Positions 34,620 to 43,570 are shown, counted from the first letter of the stretch. The stretch is 64,000 nt of DNA from GCA-2720865 sp047630275 (GCA_047630275.1 JBLHVN010000001.1:1426001-1490000); one strand, 5' to 3'. Made by a program: numbers and translations. Notes: generated by a model not told the origin, from the sequence alone.

Positions 34620-35714
34620 TTACTTGAGAGGCATTCTATAAAATGAACCATGCTCGTGAGCATGCTTTTGAGTGATCATGCCGTAGCCATCAAAGTTTTC
34701 ACCTTTGATCTTAAAGTCACGGCCAAATCCACCCTTACCCCAGCTGTTTTTAAAATAATAAACACCCTTGTAAGTAAAGGTCTTAGTGCTACCGTCTTGC
34801 ATCAATACATTAGTCGTTACGATCTTTTCATCATCATAACCAACGATTAGGATTGAGTGACCAGCGGCATTTTCTTTAGAAACCTTATAATCAACTGATG
34901 CCCTCTCAGGGTAACCAACAATTCCTTGATTCCAATTGCTGGCTTCTCTTCCTATTCCAAACTCAGTGGCCTTATTGTGATTCCAAGCTCCGTAGAAGAA
35001 CTCAATCCCTAAAGTTAATGGATAACCCTTAGCAAGGTATCTCTTCACATCCGCCGTATAATAGACTGTATAGTTTGAGCTTGAAAAATTAATATAGTCA
35101 TCACGAAATTGATAAGCTTCCGTTCTAGCATCTAAGAATTCGGGATCATATAAAGAGTTGCCCTCATCAAGAAGCTCTTCGGTGCTGGAGTTTAAAAGCC
35201 TGGGGTTTCTATGACCTAAAAGGCATGAAGTTCTAAGACCTCCAACTAAATCTCCACATCTTTGCGTGGCTAAAGTGCCAAGGAAGCTCTCATCCCAAGT
35301 TTGACCTATATAAGGTAGGGTAGATTCATAGGGAGTTCCGTACTTTCGTAAAGCATTGAAGTTTGACCATGAGTTAGAGCCGTCGGAGTTTCTATTTCTC
35401 ATGATTAGGTACTCAAGCCATTCTTCAGAAAGATCTAGTGTCTCTTTATTAAAGTTGTAGTTCATCAAAAGCATAGACTCGAGCATAGCGATGGCGCTAA
35501 AGATCGAACAAGTTCCACGGCTCCCTTGAGATCGTATTGGTGTCATGATCGCTTGCATTTCTAGAAAGTCAGACCTACTAGCGCTCTTAAAATTAGACTT
35601 ACTCTCAATGGGATGAACAAGATTCTTGTAAGGCGCATCTAAATAAGCGGTGTTTTCTGAAGCGCTTCCTGAAATGGAAAAGAAAAGTGAAAGTGCCAAG
35701 ATAATGTGTTTCAT
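34620..35714 (-). CDS. Secreted papain-like (C1) cysteine protease, 364 aa
   Basis: A signal peptide (MKHIILALSLFFSISGSAS) and short pro-region precede the C1A domain. Catalytic residues are visible: QGSRGTCSIFSA (Cys69, with the oxyanion Gln upstream), His in AAGHSILIVGYDDEK, and Asn in YFKNSWGKGGFG. Length fits a papain-fold protease. It is probably exported and may take part in prey digestion, which is inference. It ends with a hairpin at 34579-34601. Confidence 0.9.
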   Translation of the reverse strand: MKHIILALSLFFSISGSASENTAYLDAPYKNLVHPIESKSNFKSASRSDFLEMQAIMTPIRSQGSRGTCSIFSAIAMLESMLLMNYNFNKETLDLSEEWLEYLIMRNRNSDGSNSWSNFNALRKYGTPYESTLPYIGQTWDESFLGTLATQRCGDLVGGLRTSCLLGHRNPRLLNSSTEELLDEGNSLYDPEFLDARTEAYQFRDDYINFSSSNYTVYYTADVKRYLAKGYPLTLGIEFFYGAWNHNKATEFGIGREASNWNQGIVGYPERASVDYKVSKENAAGHSILIVGYDDEKIVTTNVLMQDGSTKTFTYKGVYYFKNSWGKGGFGRDFKIKGENFDGYGMITQKHAHEHGSFYRMPLK

Positions 35715-35873
35715 ATGCTCTCCGAGTAGGTTCTAATGGGCGGGACAATCCCTCTTTCACCACAAGTAGTCAATTAATCATTTGTTATAGAAAGGCATTA
35801 GCTAATCTTATGGGAAAAATGCATATCCTAATTAAATATCAATGGTTTAGAGAGGGATTTTTGGCAGTTATGT

Positions 35874-35886
35874 TATAATCAACTTG
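35874..35886 (+). promoter_or_regulatory. -10 box placed for a leaderless transcript
   Basis: TATAAT (35874-35879) is followed by exactly six bases and then the GTG start codon at 35886. No Shine-Dalgarno sequence lies between. Transcription would therefore start at or next to the first codon. Confidence 0.55.
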
Positions 35887-36668
35887 TGAACACTTTAAGC
35901 AAACATAAGAAAAAAGGCCTTGATGGTTTCAAGAAATTTGTTTGTTCCCTAGAAGGAATGAGTGAAGCCACTCGGTTAAAGGTGGTTCAAGTGGCCATCC
36001 TTGAAGACCCAGTCTATCTCATGGCGGCCCTCTCTAATATGGTGAGCTTTGATTATATCTTTCGTTACGAAGGAGCTGACGCTCAAAAGATCTATGAAGC
36101 AGTTCCTGGTGGAGTGCAGAGTTTACTCTTTGCTCTCTATGCTCATGACAAAGCAGAGCAGTTTCTCTCTCATCTTGATGAAGGCACTAAGCTCTCTTAT
36201 AGAGACGAAAAAGAATACCTCAAAGAACCTGAGGCTCCTCAAATAAATACGGCCCGCAATTCCTTTGTAAAGGCCATGCGTGCATTACAACAAGACTTTC
36301 AAATAGCGGACTTTGAATGGAACCTTCCTAGTACTTCTGTAATCAATGGTGAGGGTTTCTCTAGCGCTGAATCTACAGGGGTCTTTCACTTAACTTATGA
36401 TACAGGCATTAAGGCCCTTGAAGGTGAGTTAGAGAAAAAACTTAGAGTCGGTGAATGGAAGCACTACTATCCTAATGGGGCGATCATGGCGGAAGGCTTT
36501 TATGTCAGCAGTGAAAAAGCTGGCAACTGGGTTTTTTATTATGCCGATGGAAGTGTTAAGTCTAAGGGAGAGTACAGAGAAAATCTAAGAGAAGGCCAGT
36601 GGGAAGAATACGATCGTGACGGTGAGATGATCCATGTTATCTATAAAAGAGGTAAGCCTGATGTTTAA
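35886..36668 (+). CDS. Protein with MORN/YwqK-type repeats, 260 aa
   Basis: Residues 1-150 form a soluble helical domain without recognised family. Residues 185-255 contain three antitoxin-YwqK/MORN-like repeats: VGEWKHYYPNGAIMAEG, AGNWVFYYADGSVKSKG and EGQWEEYDRDGEM. Such repeats mediate protein or membrane contacts. The GTG start lies six bases after a TATAAT, suggesting a leaderless mRNA. The stop is shared over four bases with the convergent HD-domain gene. Confidence 0.75.
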   Translation: MNTLSKHKKKGLDGFKKFVCSLEGMSEATRLKVVQVAILEDPVYLMAALSNMVSFDYIFRYEGADAQKIYEAVPGGVQSLLFALYAHDKAEQFLSHLDEGTKLSYRDEKEYLKEPEAPQINTARNSFVKAMRALQQDFQIADFEWNLPSTSVINGEGFSSAESTGVFHLTYDTGIKALEGELEKKLRVGEWKHYYPNGAIMAEGFYVSSEKAGNWVFYYADGSVKSKGEYRENLREGQWEEYDRDGEMIHVIYKRGKPDV

Positions 36669-38026
36669 AAGGACTCACTTAGTGATTCTGTTAGGGCCTT
36701 GATAACTTTCTTATAAGAAGGAAGCGGGTAGCTCTCTACCATGACTTCGATGATCTCTTTAATACTTTGTTTATTTTCTTTAAAATCAAGAAGGCTTGAA
36801 ACAAAGTCTTCAAGCACAATAAACATAATACTCATAGCCCCTAAATTTGAACTATAAACTTCACTATAACCAATACCATTTCTTGCCCCATGATGCTCTC
36901 TTATGATCTGCTCAGCTCCTCTTGGAGCAAACTTCATTTCATGAACCAGGCTGGCCATCTTATTGGCATGTTCTAGGACGAGCTCTTTTTCTTTGCCTTC
37001 AAGTTTTGCTTGATAAAGATCGACCTTATTTCTAATCCTGATATGAACTTCTTCTATTAAAAGAATATCGTGAAAGAAAGCAGCGAAGGTCATCCTTTCA
37101 ATATTGGCCTCTAATTGTTTGTCTTCAGACCATTCCATCTTATGCATACAGGCAGAGGCAAAGACGCTTATTAAGTAAGAATGTTTGTAAGCAAAGCTTC
37201 CTTTATTGTTTAAGATATTTTTGAGTAGAGAGCCGAGTTTCTTATTATGGGCAACAGAGGCGACCATGGCCTTGACTGAAGCTTGGCTCATAAGAATCAT
37301 CTGCTCTGTAATTCCTGTGTTCTTGATTAGAGTTTGGTTTATCTCATAAGCATCAGATCTAAGCTCTACTAAGATAGGCTCTGGTTTACTAGCATCAGTG
37401 ATGGAGACTAAGTACTGCTTTAACTGAGCTTCTAAAAAGAGGTTCTTTTGATCTTTAGGAACATAAAGCTCAGTGACTCCTTGGGCTTCATATTTTTTAA
37501 TTCCTTCTTTATCAAACTCATCCCCTGAATGGATTCTTTTTACATACTGATCCCCGGTTGAGCGGGATAATTTTATATAGGTGTCACAAGGGGCTTTATT
37601 CATGACATAGAAATTTTGAATCTCAATAGGAATATAATCACCTTGCCTAATTTCCTTAAGGTCTTCTAAGGAGATGCCTAGGGTCTTTCTCACGGTGGTT
37701 GTGAAGTCACTTACTTTAAATCGATCTGGAATATGAGCGTACTCAAAACCAGCAGCTTCAAACTCACCAAGCACAAGCACTTTACATTTAAGTTCATTAT
37801 CATAAATAAAGTTTAAGACTGCTTTTGCGGTCTCTTCTGCATTATTTGTTGGAGAAGCATTGATATTTCTTACGACGATTAAATCTAAGAGGGGATTTTC
37901 AGAAATATGAGCCGTGCCCGGTACTGCATGCTTTTCAACATGCACATTAGCATTGAACTCAGCGCGAAGTGCTGAGCTTAAGAGGCTGATGGCCTTGGGA
38001 TTACTTTCTATAATTAATACTTTCAC
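36665..38026 (-). CDS. Degenerate HD-GYP-like signalling protein, 453 aa
   Basis: Residues 1-120 resemble a receiver domain by fold pattern (MKVLIIESNPKAISLL) but lack an obvious phospho-acceptor Asp. Residues 140-210 repeat the N-terminal domain of the HD-GYP protein at 15546-16520 (YIKLSRSTGDQYVKRIHSG, ELYVPK). The C-terminal HD domain keeps HD in FFHDILLIEE and HH in REHHGARNGIGY, but HDxGK is HDILL and GYP is GYS, so cyclic-di-GMP hydrolysis is doubtful. It may be a c-di-GMP-responsive regulator. Confidence 0.8.
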   Translation of the reverse strand: MKVLIIESNPKAISLLSSALRAEFNANVHVEKHAVPGTAHISENPLLDLIVVRNINASPTNNAEETAKAVLNFIYDNELKCKVLVLGEFEAAGFEYAHIPDRFKVSDFTTTVRKTLGISLEDLKEIRQGDYIPIEIQNFYVMNKAPCDTYIKLSRSTGDQYVKRIHSGDEFDKEGIKKYEAQGVTELYVPKDQKNLFLEAQLKQYLVSITDASKPEPILVELRSDAYEINQTLIKNTGITEQMILMSQASVKAMVASVAHNKKLGSLLKNILNNKGSFAYKHSYLISVFASACMHKMEWSEDKQLEANIERMTFAAFFHDILLIEEVHIRIRNKVDLYQAKLEGKEKELVLEHANKMASLVHEMKFAPRGAEQIIREHHGARNGIGYSEVYSSNLGAMSIMFIVLEDFVSSLLDFKENKQSIKEIIEVMVESYPLPSYKKVIKALTESLSESF

Positions 38027-38196
38027 AATATTATCCGGAAGTTACCTCTGTATTATAACTTATTCTTGTCCCTTCGTGAGTAGTAAAATTATTCCATTCT
38101 TAACCGACTTAAACGGATGGGAATCAAACAAAGATGCTTGAAGCTGATCTCAATTCTGGTAAAGTAAATTAACAAATTTCTTAACTAGGACTTACT

Positions 38197-38652
38197 ATGG
38201 AAGCCGCTGAATATGCCAAGATTATAAAAAATGTCAGAGTCTTTAAAGGGCTTGAGCCTGCTCATCTAGAAAGGCTAGTAGGAGTTTGTACGCGTTTAAC
38301 TTTTGCTGAAGAAGAGCTTGCTTTAAAGGCCAATGGGGATGGGGAAGATATCTTTATTGTCCTCTCTGGACGCCTGGCCGTTATTAGTTCTGATCATGAA
38401 ACACTTGCTCTTATTAACCCCGGGCTTTGTGTTGGAGAGATGGCCGTTTTCACAAATAGGAAACGCTCCGCAGATGTTAAAGCAGTTCTTCCTACAGAAG
38501 TTCTGAAGTTAAACAAAGAAGACCTCTTTCAATTTGTCGAAGACGAGCCAGTGGCCGGGAATACAGTTTATAGAAATGTTATTGAGATCCTATCCTCTCA
38601 TATGGCGAACAATAATTTAATCTTAGAGTTCTCTCATATCCTAGACGCTTAG
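38197..38652 (+). CDS. Cyclic-nucleotide-binding domain protein, 151 aa
   Basis: A single cNMP-binding beta-barrel without DNA-binding domain. The barrel has the Gly turns DGEDIFIVLSGRLAVI and the phosphate-binding cassette GEMAVFTNRKRSADVKA; in true cAMP binders this reads GE-x-x-x-x-x-x-x-R-x-A, which is nearly met. It would act as a small cAMP/cGMP sensor or a regulatory subunit for another protein. It is followed by a 4-nt stop overlap with the convergent GNAT gene. Confidence 0.85.
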   Translation: MEAAEYAKIIKNVRVFKGLEPAHLERLVGVCTRLTFAEEELALKANGDGEDIFIVLSGRLAVISSDHETLALINPGLCVGEMAVFTNRKRSADVKAVLPTEVLKLNKEDLFQFVEDEPVAGNTVYRNVIEILSSHMANNNLILEFSHILDA

Positions 38653-39062
38653 TTTAAAACCCAGCGCCCAGCTTCCTCTTTAAAGCCAAGCTTTTGCCAA
38701 AAGGGGAGGCTTAATTCTTCTTTCGTAATATCTATCCAAAGGGTGCTCTTAGAGATCTTCTTTAAGTTCTCCACAAGTTGGCTACCGTATCTTTTTGCAC
38801 AATGCTTTTCTTTAATGATTAAAAGTCTAATATGTAAAAATCCTGGTAAGGGAAATTGGTCACTGATCTTAGTAAAGCCTATGACTTCACCTTTAACCTC
38901 TAAAGTATAAAACTTAGGAGTGCCTGGAACTTTCTCTAAAAAGAGTTGATTGGTATAGTCCTCAGCATTAGGAAGATTATTTGAGCGAAGGTAATTGCTA
39001 GATTCTTCAAGGACTTCTCTAATCTTAAAAAGGTCGATGGCAGATAAGGGGATTAGTTTCAT
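38649..39062 (-). CDS. GNAT-type N-acetyltransferase, 137 aa
   Basis: The acetyl-CoA-binding core is recognisable from VIGFTKISD, then LHIRLLIIKEKHCAKRYGSQLV, in which the basic loop takes the place of the R/QxxGxG/A pyrophosphate motif. WIDITKEEL and LPFWQKLGFKEE close the fold. The substrate cannot be predicted. Length fits a minimal GNAT. There is no signal peptide. Confidence 0.75.
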   Translation of the reverse strand: MKLIPLSAIDLFKIREVLEESSNYLRSNNLPNAEDYTNQLFLEKVPGTPKFYTLEVKGEVIGFTKISDQFPLPGFLHIRLLIIKEKHCAKRYGSQLVENLKKISKSTLWIDITKEELSLPFWQKLGFKEEAGRWVLN

Positions 39063-39080
39063 GATTCAACTATGCCGTAC

Positions 39081-39758
39081 CTAGATGGACAAGTCATCCC
39101 TAGCAATCCTGTAGTTGGTCTTTTCTATCAAGCGTGGGCATTGGTTAGAAAGGATATCCATTCTATGAGGGTCGCTGGTAGTCTCTTGAATGCATTCGTA
39201 GGTTGACCTAAGGGACTTTATCCTTGTACAGGTCTGTAGGATCTTTGATTCGATACAAAACATCTGATCTTGGACGGAAAGGTCCGAGGCTATGATCCTC
39301 ATGCCTTTAGTCATTCTTGAATCAAGGGCCTCTTCTATCTTTCTCATAAAGCGAGAGGCGACGATTACTTCAAAGAAAAGATTCATCGTCTTGTCGGAGA
39401 GTTCCGTCATTGCGCATTGATCTTCTTTAGAAAGGCCTTCTTTTCTATCTCTAAAGCGCCAGCTCATCTTATCTAATTTTTTTTGTTTTAACTCATCAGC
39501 TCGCTTTGTAATGCTACAAGTACAGAACTTATCCATCTCTGTGATCATCTTATAATTTTGATCATCTTTTTGGTTTGTTAAAAGATCAGGGTAGCGGGTC
39601 TTAGTAATAGGTGAGCGCAGTATCTCAAAGAGGCATTGTTCTTGATCGATATTTACCTTGTAGTCGCTAGTTTTAGTCAGGGCAAATGACTCTAGAGGAC
39701 CTAGGATGATCATCAAAATGCCGCAGAATAGAATGCACACTCCCAGCCGATTTCCCAT
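39081..39758 (-). CDS. Secreted cysteine-containing protein of unknown function, 225 aa
   Basis: A signal peptide (residues 1-26) precedes a helical mature protein with about eight cysteines (CLFE, FCTCS, QCAMT, FCIES, TCTRI, ECIQ, QCPR), probably forming disulfides. AGGAGGGAG before the ATG is a strong ribosome-binding site. A perfect 8-bp hairpin and a TATAAT-type -10 lie upstream (39786-39821). No family was recognised. Confidence 0.65.
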   Translation of the reverse strand: MGNRLGVCILFCGILMIILGPLESFALTKTSDYKVNIDQEQCLFEILRSPITKTRYPDLLTNQKDDQNYKMITEMDKFCTCSITKRADELKQKKLDKMSWRFRDRKEGLSKEDQCAMTELSDKTMNLFFEVIVASRFMRKIEEALDSRMTKGMRIIASDLSVQDQMFCIESKILQTCTRIKSLRSTYECIQETTSDPHRMDILSNQCPRLIEKTNYRIARDDLSI

Positions 39759-39785
39759 ACTCCCTCCTGATTAACATCTGTGGGG

Positions 39786-39821
39786 AGCCCCATGGGATGG
39801 GGCTAATAGAACTATTATACC
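39786..39821 (-). promoter_or_regulatory. Extended -10 and leader hairpin of the 39081-39758 gene
   Basis: On the minus strand GGTATAATAG (39812-39821) is an extended -10. About 8 nt downstream, AGCCCCAT (39797-39804) and ATGGGGCT (39786-39793) form an exact hairpin around a CCC loop. It sits in the 5' leader, some 28 nt before the start codon, and could stabilise the mRNA or be a regulatory target. Confidence 0.5.
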
Positions 39822-39860
39822 ATAGTATTACAAGCTGCGTATATTCCTGAATTGTATGGG

Positions 39861-39895
39861 AAAAAAAGACCCTCATTAAGAGGGTCTTCTTTTTA
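39861..39895 (-). terminator. Intrinsic terminator of the AAA+ gene
   Basis: AAGACCCTC and GAGGGTCTT form an exact 9-bp stem with a 5-nt loop. On the minus strand it is followed by a T-run, directly after the stop of the AAA+ gene. It also has T-rich sequence on the plus side and may be bidirectional. Confidence 0.85.
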
Positions 39896-39896
39896 A

Positions 39897-42110
39897 TTAG
39901 TACATTCTGATGTCATTAAAAAGTTTTGCAACTTCTGGGAACAATAAAGAAAGGTCAACTAGACCTGAGTTATTGTCCATATCAACTTCGTAGTCCATTC
40001 CACCACGACCGTTTACAGAGATCTTAAACTTAAGCTTTTCTCCGCGAACCTTTGAGATAACAAAGCTATCACCAAATTCGATAGTCCCTCTATTGATTTG
40101 ATACTCAGAGATACCCACAGAGATGACGTTCTCAACCATTCTCTCCATAGGACGAGCCCCATAAAGATCTGATCCTCCGTTCTCTCCCATAAACTTGATA
40201 ACTTCTTCGCTAACTGTAGCATTCCAATCAAAGTACTCTTTCATTTTCTTAACTTTCTTCATCGTCATAATAGTTGCTAGTTGATGAAATTCAGCCTTAG
40301 AAAAAGGAAGAAAGATGGGAATAGAATCAAAACGGTTTAAAAAACTTGGACGGTAGAACTTTTGAAGTTCAAGGTTAACAAGCCTTTGAAGGTTTGGATT
40401 GTTTCTTTCACGAACAATTAAGTCATGACCAGCGTTCGTTGTCATCATAACCATTGATCCACGGGCAAAGAGTGGTCTTTGGTTTTTATCGTAAAAGATT
40501 CCTTCGTCCATCATAAAGAATAGGCGGTCAAGAACACGAGTATCGGCCTTGTCGATTTCTTCAAAAAGATAAACCGCGTAAGGATAAAGGATAAGATTGT
40601 TAGCAACCGTATCGAGGAATCTATCAAACGATTCCGCAGTCGCGTATTGAGTCATATCAAGAACAATCATCTTCATGTTCATAAACTCTGCAGCTTTCTT
40701 TGCAATATAAGACTTACCAGTTCCAGTTGGACCAACAAGTAAAAGAGCGCCAGCAGGTTTTTCATCTGTTCGACCAGCAACATAGCCAACTTTAAAAGCT
40801 TTAATCACAGCTTTCTTGGCCATATGAATACCAACGACGTCAGCATCTAGCATTCCAGGAAGATCACGTACAACTGTGTAGTCACGGTTGATAATCCATT
40901 CTGGAACTTGAACCATTTCCATAATCGCTTCACGAACTTGAGTGATTGTTAAAGTGATGTCCGCAAGTTTTTGCTCTAGGATTCCATCGATCTTAAATCC
41001 CTTATCTTCAACAGAGCCATCAGTAAGAAACTCCATGCGAAGCTTATTGGTATCAAAAGACATTGAATTAATCTTTCCAAGTTTTCCTGTCAGGTCTTGA
41101 AGGTGGGTATTCGTATGAAAGTCATAGATTCTCAGACGGTCTCTTCCTTTTTCAGTTTGAAAGTACTCAAAGCTCAATTGAAGAGCGCTGGCGTCTGGAC
41201 GGTCAATGATGAATTCTTCTTTAGAGTTAGCACCATAAGGATTCTTTGACTTGATCTCTGTTCTAAAAAGAGTTCTCTTCATTGGGTTTTGACGGATCAA
41301 TGAAAGAAGAACATTCATCGTTCTTTGTGGCTCCATGATGTTTGGCTGATAGTACTGAATATTTCTGTACATAAAGTTAGCCACTTTATCACTCATCTTA
41401 ATATGAGGAGCATTAAGAGCTAGGTAAGACCTAACGAGCTTATCCACTTGGGCCATCTTGAGATCATCTACATTGATTGTTTCTTGGAAACCATTAAGAA
41501 CATAAGCATGTCTTCCGTGAACTAATCTTTTATAATCATACTTATTGAGAAAAGCTACGGTCTTAAGCTTCCCTGTCTTAACGGCATTGATATAAGTTGA
41601 TTCAATCCCAACATCTCTGTTCATTGAAGTACCGATACCAATAAGAAGGGCGAGGTTGTTGATATAAAGTACAACATCTTTATTGTAAGCTGGCTTTTCA
41701 ATAAAATCACGCCAGTTTCTCTCGGTTGTCCCTACGTACATATAACCTTGAAGCTTTGCGATCTTTAGGTCCATATGAGAAAGCCTCTTACATCCCTCTT
41801 CAGGTCCCATCATAGCTAGGCGGGCGTACATGTACTTAAAGGTATCACTTGGCTCACCGACAACGAGAACGGACTTGTTTGGTTCATCAGAACAGAGAGT
41901 GCTCATCATTCTTTTAACGGATTCGTCAAAGATATCGAGGTTGTTCATTAAACCTGTGATTTTTTCCCAACCCTTATCAGTGGGGAAGGCTGCGTCTTCT
42001 GAGTGAATGACACGCGCGATTTCAGTAAGCTTTCTAAAGTCTGGGCGACTGTCAGCGAAAGCATTGAAAGAAAGGGCGAGCATCAGAAATGGAATCAATA
42101 ATAACTTCAT
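39897..42110 (-). CDS. Exported ClpA/ClpB-like AAA+ ATPase with inactive first domain, 737 aa
   Basis: Residues 1-19 are a clean signal peptide (MKLLLIPFLMLALSFNAFA-D). Residues 45-215 follow the order of a ClpA/ClpB D1 domain, but the Walker A is GEPSDTFK and the Walker B is DVVLYINN, both unable to bind or hydrolyse ATP. Residues 420-690 are a complete D2: VGIHMAKKAV, Walker A GPTGTGKS (460-467), Walker B YLFEEID (514-520), sensor 1 TTNAG, Arg finger in LNRFDS, sensor 2 GARPMER. No IGL/IGF ClpP loop is seen. A membrane protein is co-transcribed. ATP supply outside the cytoplasm is the puzzle. Confidence 0.88.
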   Translation of the reverse strand: MKLLLIPFLMLALSFNAFADSRPDFRKLTEIARVIHSEDAAFPTDKGWEKITGLMNNLDIFDESVKRMMSTLCSDEPNKSVLVVGEPSDTFKYMYARLAMMGPEEGCKRLSHMDLKIAKLQGYMYVGTTERNWRDFIEKPAYNKDVVLYINNLALLIGIGTSMNRDVGIESTYINAVKTGKLKTVAFLNKYDYKRLVHGRHAYVLNGFQETINVDDLKMAQVDKLVRSYLALNAPHIKMSDKVANFMYRNIQYYQPNIMEPQRTMNVLLSLIRQNPMKRTLFRTEIKSKNPYGANSKEEFIIDRPDASALQLSFEYFQTEKGRDRLRIYDFHTNTHLQDLTGKLGKINSMSFDTNKLRMEFLTDGSVEDKGFKIDGILEQKLADITLTITQVREAIMEMVQVPEWIINRDYTVVRDLPGMLDADVVGIHMAKKAVIKAFKVGYVAGRTDEKPAGALLLVGPTGTGKSYIAKKAAEFMNMKMIVLDMTQYATAESFDRFLDTVANNLILYPYAVYLFEEIDKADTRVLDRLFFMMDEGIFYDKNQRPLFARGSMVMMTTNAGHDLIVRERNNPNLQRLVNLELQKFYRPSFLNRFDSIPIFLPFSKAEFHQLATIMTMKKVKKMKEYFDWNATVSEEVIKFMGENGGSDLYGARPMERMVENVISVGISEYQINRGTIEFGDSFVISKVRGEKLKFKISVNGRGGMDYEVDMDNNSGLVDLSLLFPEVAKLFNDIRMY

Positions 42111-42125
42111 CTTTATCTCCTGTTG

Positions 42126-42761
42126 TTATCCTTTAAACTTTAAAAGGTTTAAAATTAGGTTTTTAAATACACCTGTTAGTAAATCTTGTTTGCCTCTTAC
42201 CCAATAAAGGCTAAAGAACTTGGTCTTGGCCTTAATAGGTTTTCTGTAAAATTCGAACATAAAAAACTTTAAACTTCCGTTATAGAAAAAATCAAAAAGT
42301 AGCCTTTTAGCGCTGATAAGAATGATGCCTTCTCTAAGAATTCCAAGAAGGCCTTGGCTAAGGGCCGAGTTAAAGACGCCAAAGCCTACAAAGAATAAAA
42401 AGCGGGCATGACGGCGGCGGAAAAAATAAACCGGAGCCCCTAAAAGAGAGGCAAAGAAGGTCATCCAAATATTGATAAGGGATTGGCGGTTGATATTATT
42501 ATACCAAGGACCCTCTCCTACGATAAAACGATAACTCTTATTCTTAGTTAAGCTGCTTGATAAAATAGAACGGCTGACAAACTCAGTGCCAAAAGTCATT
42601 GTAGTGTTGATGGTTGTTAGGGTGATGATCTTTGAGCTATTAGCTCCCCAGTAATGGGCCCATTTAGCGGCTGCGCCACCAACGGCACTCACTTGTACAA
42701 GTGACATCATTGTATAAGACCAAATAGCCAATTTCTTTCCTGCTGCTGCAATCGTAGACAT
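42126..42761 (-). CDS. Multi-pass membrane protein paired with the AAA+ ATPase, 211 aa
   Basis: About four hydrophobic segments are visible (around residues 10-30, 40-60, 100-120, 125-150), and the C-terminus is basic (RKPIKAKTKFFSLYWVRGK). ATG 42761 is the only ATG near the start, with GGAAGG very close to it; a TTG further upstream at 42791 is possible. It lies 15 nt before the AAA+ gene on the same strand, so it is probably its membrane partner. I recognise no family. Confidence 0.6.
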   Translation of the reverse strand: MSTIAAAGKKLAIWSYTMMSLVQVSAVGGAAAKWAHYWGANSSKIITLTTINTTMTFGTEFVSRSILSSSLTKNKSYRFIVGEGPWYNNINRQSLINIWMTFFASLLGAPVYFFRRRHARFLFFVGFGVFNSALSQGLLGILREGIILISAKRLLFDFFYNGSLKFFMFEFYRKPIKAKTKFFSLYWVRGKQDLLTGVFKNLILNLLKFKG

Positions 42762-42931
42762 AACCTTCCATGAATATGTAATTTGATCCAAAATTTTAAC
42801 AACTTGCTTGAGTAAATGTATAGGATTTAGGGCCTGAGCGTTATGCTCGGTTATTTTTGTTTAAAGTTTAGACGGCCCTATAAATTTTTCACGTTTTCCC
42901 TATGTAAGTACTTGAATTCTTGGCATAAACC

Positions 42932-42948
42932 TTGGCACCTAACTTGTA
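42932..42948 (+). promoter_or_regulatory. Sigma-54-like promoter with an imperfect -12 box
   Basis: TTGGCAC, five bases, TTGTA has the spacing of a -24/-12 promoter but GT replaces the GC of the -12 box. It lies about 30 nt before the 42979 gene, and a second TTGGCAT lies 11 bases upstream. Confidence 0.35.
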
Positions 42949-42978
42949 TTAAGAGAGGTAGGATTAAGGGAGAGAATC

Positions 42979-43488
42979 ATGAATAAAGAACTAGAAGTAA
43001 AAAATAATAATTCAAATGCCATTCAAATTAAGAGGCGTGAGATCCAAATCCGTAGGGAGAAAGCTCATGCTTTGGCCCAGTATAAAAGAGTTGCGAGCCA
43101 AGCTAAGAAGCAATCAAAACCTCTTCCTTCTAAAGAGCCTATCTCAATCAATCACGCCATCTTCTTTACCATCTGTTTAGGAGTAGGATCTGTTATGGTT
43201 CCTGAATTAATGGGTATCGCTATTATCTTTTCTGTCCTGATCTTAGGGCAAACTCTTAGCGCACAATTTGATTGGTTTCAAAAACGTGAAGAAGAAAAAG
43301 CCCCTAAGGCCAATATTTCAGATGCTAAGATGATAAGAATGGTTAAACAAGACGTAGTAAAGCTGAGTCATAAAAAGAAAAAAGTAGAACTTCCTATTCA
43401 TAAATCAGAGGCCGGAGTGGCCTTTATTGGAGAAGATGGCGCAACTGTAACTCAGTTTGATTGGCGTCAATTAAGTGAAGCTAACTAG
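42979..43488 (+). CDS. Small membrane protein with charged N-terminus, 169 aa
   Basis: Residues 1-52 are a charged helix (for example IQIRREKAHALAQYKR). Two adjacent hydrophobic segments (about residues 57-90) form a probable membrane hairpin, and the C-terminal 80 residues are soluble and Lys-rich. TAAGGGAG gives a strong ribosome-binding site. A sigma-54-like element lies just upstream. No family was recognised. Confidence 0.65.
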   Translation: MNKELEVKNNNSNAIQIKRREIQIRREKAHALAQYKRVASQAKKQSKPLPSKEPISINHAIFFTICLGVGSVMVPELMGIAIIFSVLILGQTLSAQFDWFQKREEEKAPKANISDAKMIRMVKQDVVKLSHKKKKVELPIHKSEAGVAFIGEDGATVTQFDWRQLSEAN

Positions 43489-43492
43489 TAAA

Positions 43493-43525
43493 TGGTGCCA
43501 AGTCATTGACGCCCAAAAGGCACCA
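43493..43525. repeat. Inverted repeat after the 42979 gene
   Basis: TGGTGCC and GGCACCA form an exact 7-bp pair around 19 bases. It could be a weak terminator of the upstream gene or a binding site upstream of the sigma-54-type promoter at 43571. Confidence 0.4.
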
Positions 43526-43570
43526 GGGCGATTAAAACCTTTATAAATTCCTAATATCTCGTCAAGATTC

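Noticed and set aside
42833..42850. Terminator-like hairpin on the plus strand before T-rich sequence
   Set aside because: No plus-strand gene ends nearby, and a bulge in the stem makes it weak; it could belong to a small RNA but there is no further support.
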